This document shows, in pieces, positions 4,678-5,113 of a stretch of DNA of 5,113 bases. Source of the DNA: an uncultured Clostridia bacterium (GTDB taxonomy: Bacteria > Bacillota > Clostridia > Oscillospirales > Acutalibacteraceae); assembly GCA_946187095.1 (NCBI GenBank), contig CAMHPW010000109.1, forward strand, positions 1-5,113, given 5' to 3'. A model generated the notes under the pieces. It ran no database searches, had not been told where the DNA came from, and saw nothing but the letters and a program-made list of their open reading frames with translations. The position numbers and the translations under genes are program-made. Positions within the stretch are counted from its first letter, which is position 1. Each line of letters starts with the position of its first letter.

Positions 4678-5113
4678 TTATCTGATATGGCGTTTGGTGA
4701 TGGTTTTGGCTTTTCTGTAGCGGTATCTGTCTTTAATGAATTCAATTCCGCCTGTTTTGGGCAGGAATATGATCGAAAATACAGTCAGTACAAATACGAT
4801 CCCCCACAAGGCTGTGCCTGAAATACGGTTTGTCTTTGGTTCTTCTTTTTGGACAGTAAAGGCTAAGTTCAGAATTTTGGGTTCTGAAATTTCGGGCATT
4901 TCCGATTTTTCAGTGATTTCCTCGATACTTGTTTCTTTGGTGCTGACTTCACTGACAACGCTTTTCTCTTCACTGACTTCTGACGGTGTTTCTGAAACGA
5001 TACTTTCCTGCACAGCCGAAATTTCTTCTATAACGGAAATTTCGGCTGTGACAGAGGTTTCCTCCGTGACGGAAGGTTCTTCTGTTATAACAGAAATTTC
5101 TTCTGTGGGTTCT
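4678..5113 (-). CDS. C-terminal part of a surface-type protein: S/T/E-rich stalk plus one membrane helix (partial)
   Basis: Only the last 144 residues are visible; the frame is open to the window edge, so the start and any signal peptide or functional domain lie beyond 5113. From about residue 1 to 78 the chain is an acidic low-complexity stalk dominated by Glu, Ser, Thr, Val and Ile, built of degenerate six-residue units such as EEPSVT, EETSVT and AEISVI. A short region (about 79-98) leads to one hydrophobic helix (about 100-118), followed by LPKTG and a strongly basic tail ending KRHIR. The basic tail suggests the C-terminus is in the cytoplasm and the stalk outside. LPKTG lies after the helix, not before it, so this is not a normal sortase signal. 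A GTG at 5011-5013 is a possible internal start, but the repeats continue upstream in frame without a stop, so a longer protein is more likely. The function is unknown. Confidence 0.75.
   Translation of the reverse strand, partial: EPTEEISVITEEPSVTEETSVTAEISVIEEISAVQESIVSETPSEVSEEKSVVSEVSTKETSIEEITEKSEMPEISEPKILNLAFTVQKEEPKTNRISGTALWGIVFVLTVFSIIFLPKTGGIEFIKDRYRYRKAKTITKRHIR
4993..5103 (-). repeat. Degenerate 18-bp tandem repeat encoding hexapeptides
   Basis: Read on the minus strand, successive 18-bp units encode EEPSVT (5082-5065), EETSVT (5064-5047), AEISVI (5046-5029), EEISAV (5028-5011) and QESIVS (5010-4993), preceded by a 21-bp unit EEISVIT (5103-5083). Further toward the helix the period becomes irregular, with a shorter direct repeat CTTCACTGAC at 4947-4956 and 4968-4977 (21 bp apart). 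The repeat probably continues past the window. Confidence 0.7.
5011..5050. repeat. Perfect 15-bp inverted repeat inside the stalk coding region
   Basis: CACAGCCGAAATTTC (5011-5025) is the exact complement of 5036-5050 across a 10-nt spacer. It spans two adjacent stalk units. Close by, TTCTGTTATAACAGAA (5080-5095) is a perfect 16-bp palindrome. Both may simply reflect Glu-Ile-Ser/Thr-Val codon use in a repetitive stalk, but the 15-bp arms are longer than such bias readily gives. Confidence 0.7.

Noticed and set aside
4678..5113. Sortase-anchored protein
   Set aside because: LPKTG follows the hydrophobic helix instead of preceding it, and only a basic tail comes after it.

Overview
The window looks like chromosomal DNA from a low-to-moderate GC Gram-positive gut-type bacterium of the Clostridia, most likely a Ruminococcus-like member of the Oscillospiraceae. 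This is inferred from strong AGGAGG-type Shine-Dalgarno sites, codon use, a clostridial-style PrmA and Mrp, and a GC-rich palindromic dispersed repeat of a kind I associate with that group. No species can be named from sequence alone.

Layout, left to right. (1) 1-842: a short, apparently N-terminally reduced GNAT acetyltransferase overlaps a small two-helix membrane protein, and a strong intrinsic terminator closes the pair (861-896). (2) 843-1250: no credible gene. It holds the terminator and a 267-bp palindromic element (E1, 921-1187). (3) 1251-1940, minus strand: a Nudix hydrolase fused behind what I read as a degenerate pyrophosphatase-like domain; its GTG start is fixed by a strong SD and a promoter. 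(4) 1941-2374: a divergent intergenic region with one promoter facing each way and a second copy of the element (E2, 2099-2331) in opposite orientation to E1, lying between the prmA promoter and the prmA start codon. (5) 2375-4640: a tight operon of prmA (ribosomal protein L11 methyltransferase), a small multi-helix membrane protein, and an Mrp/ApbC-type Fe-S carrier ATPase with a cysteine-rich N-terminus, ended by a bidirectional terminator (4643-4675). (6) 4678-5113, minus strand: the C-terminal part of a surface-type protein with a Ser/Thr/Glu-rich repetitive stalk and one C-terminal membrane helix; its start lies outside the window.

The genes are housekeeping or small accessory functions, and no defence system, CRISPR array, transposase, tRNA or rRNA is visible. 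The least ordinary structure is the pair of elements E1 and E2. They share a core of about 131 bp (about 87% identical by hand count, inverted relative to each other). Each copy is bounded by its own long inverted repeat: 20/20 bp in E1 and 23/25 bp in E2. These arms pair within a copy but do not resemble those of the other copy. That pattern, conserved core with private self-complementary arms, is the main item worth following up.
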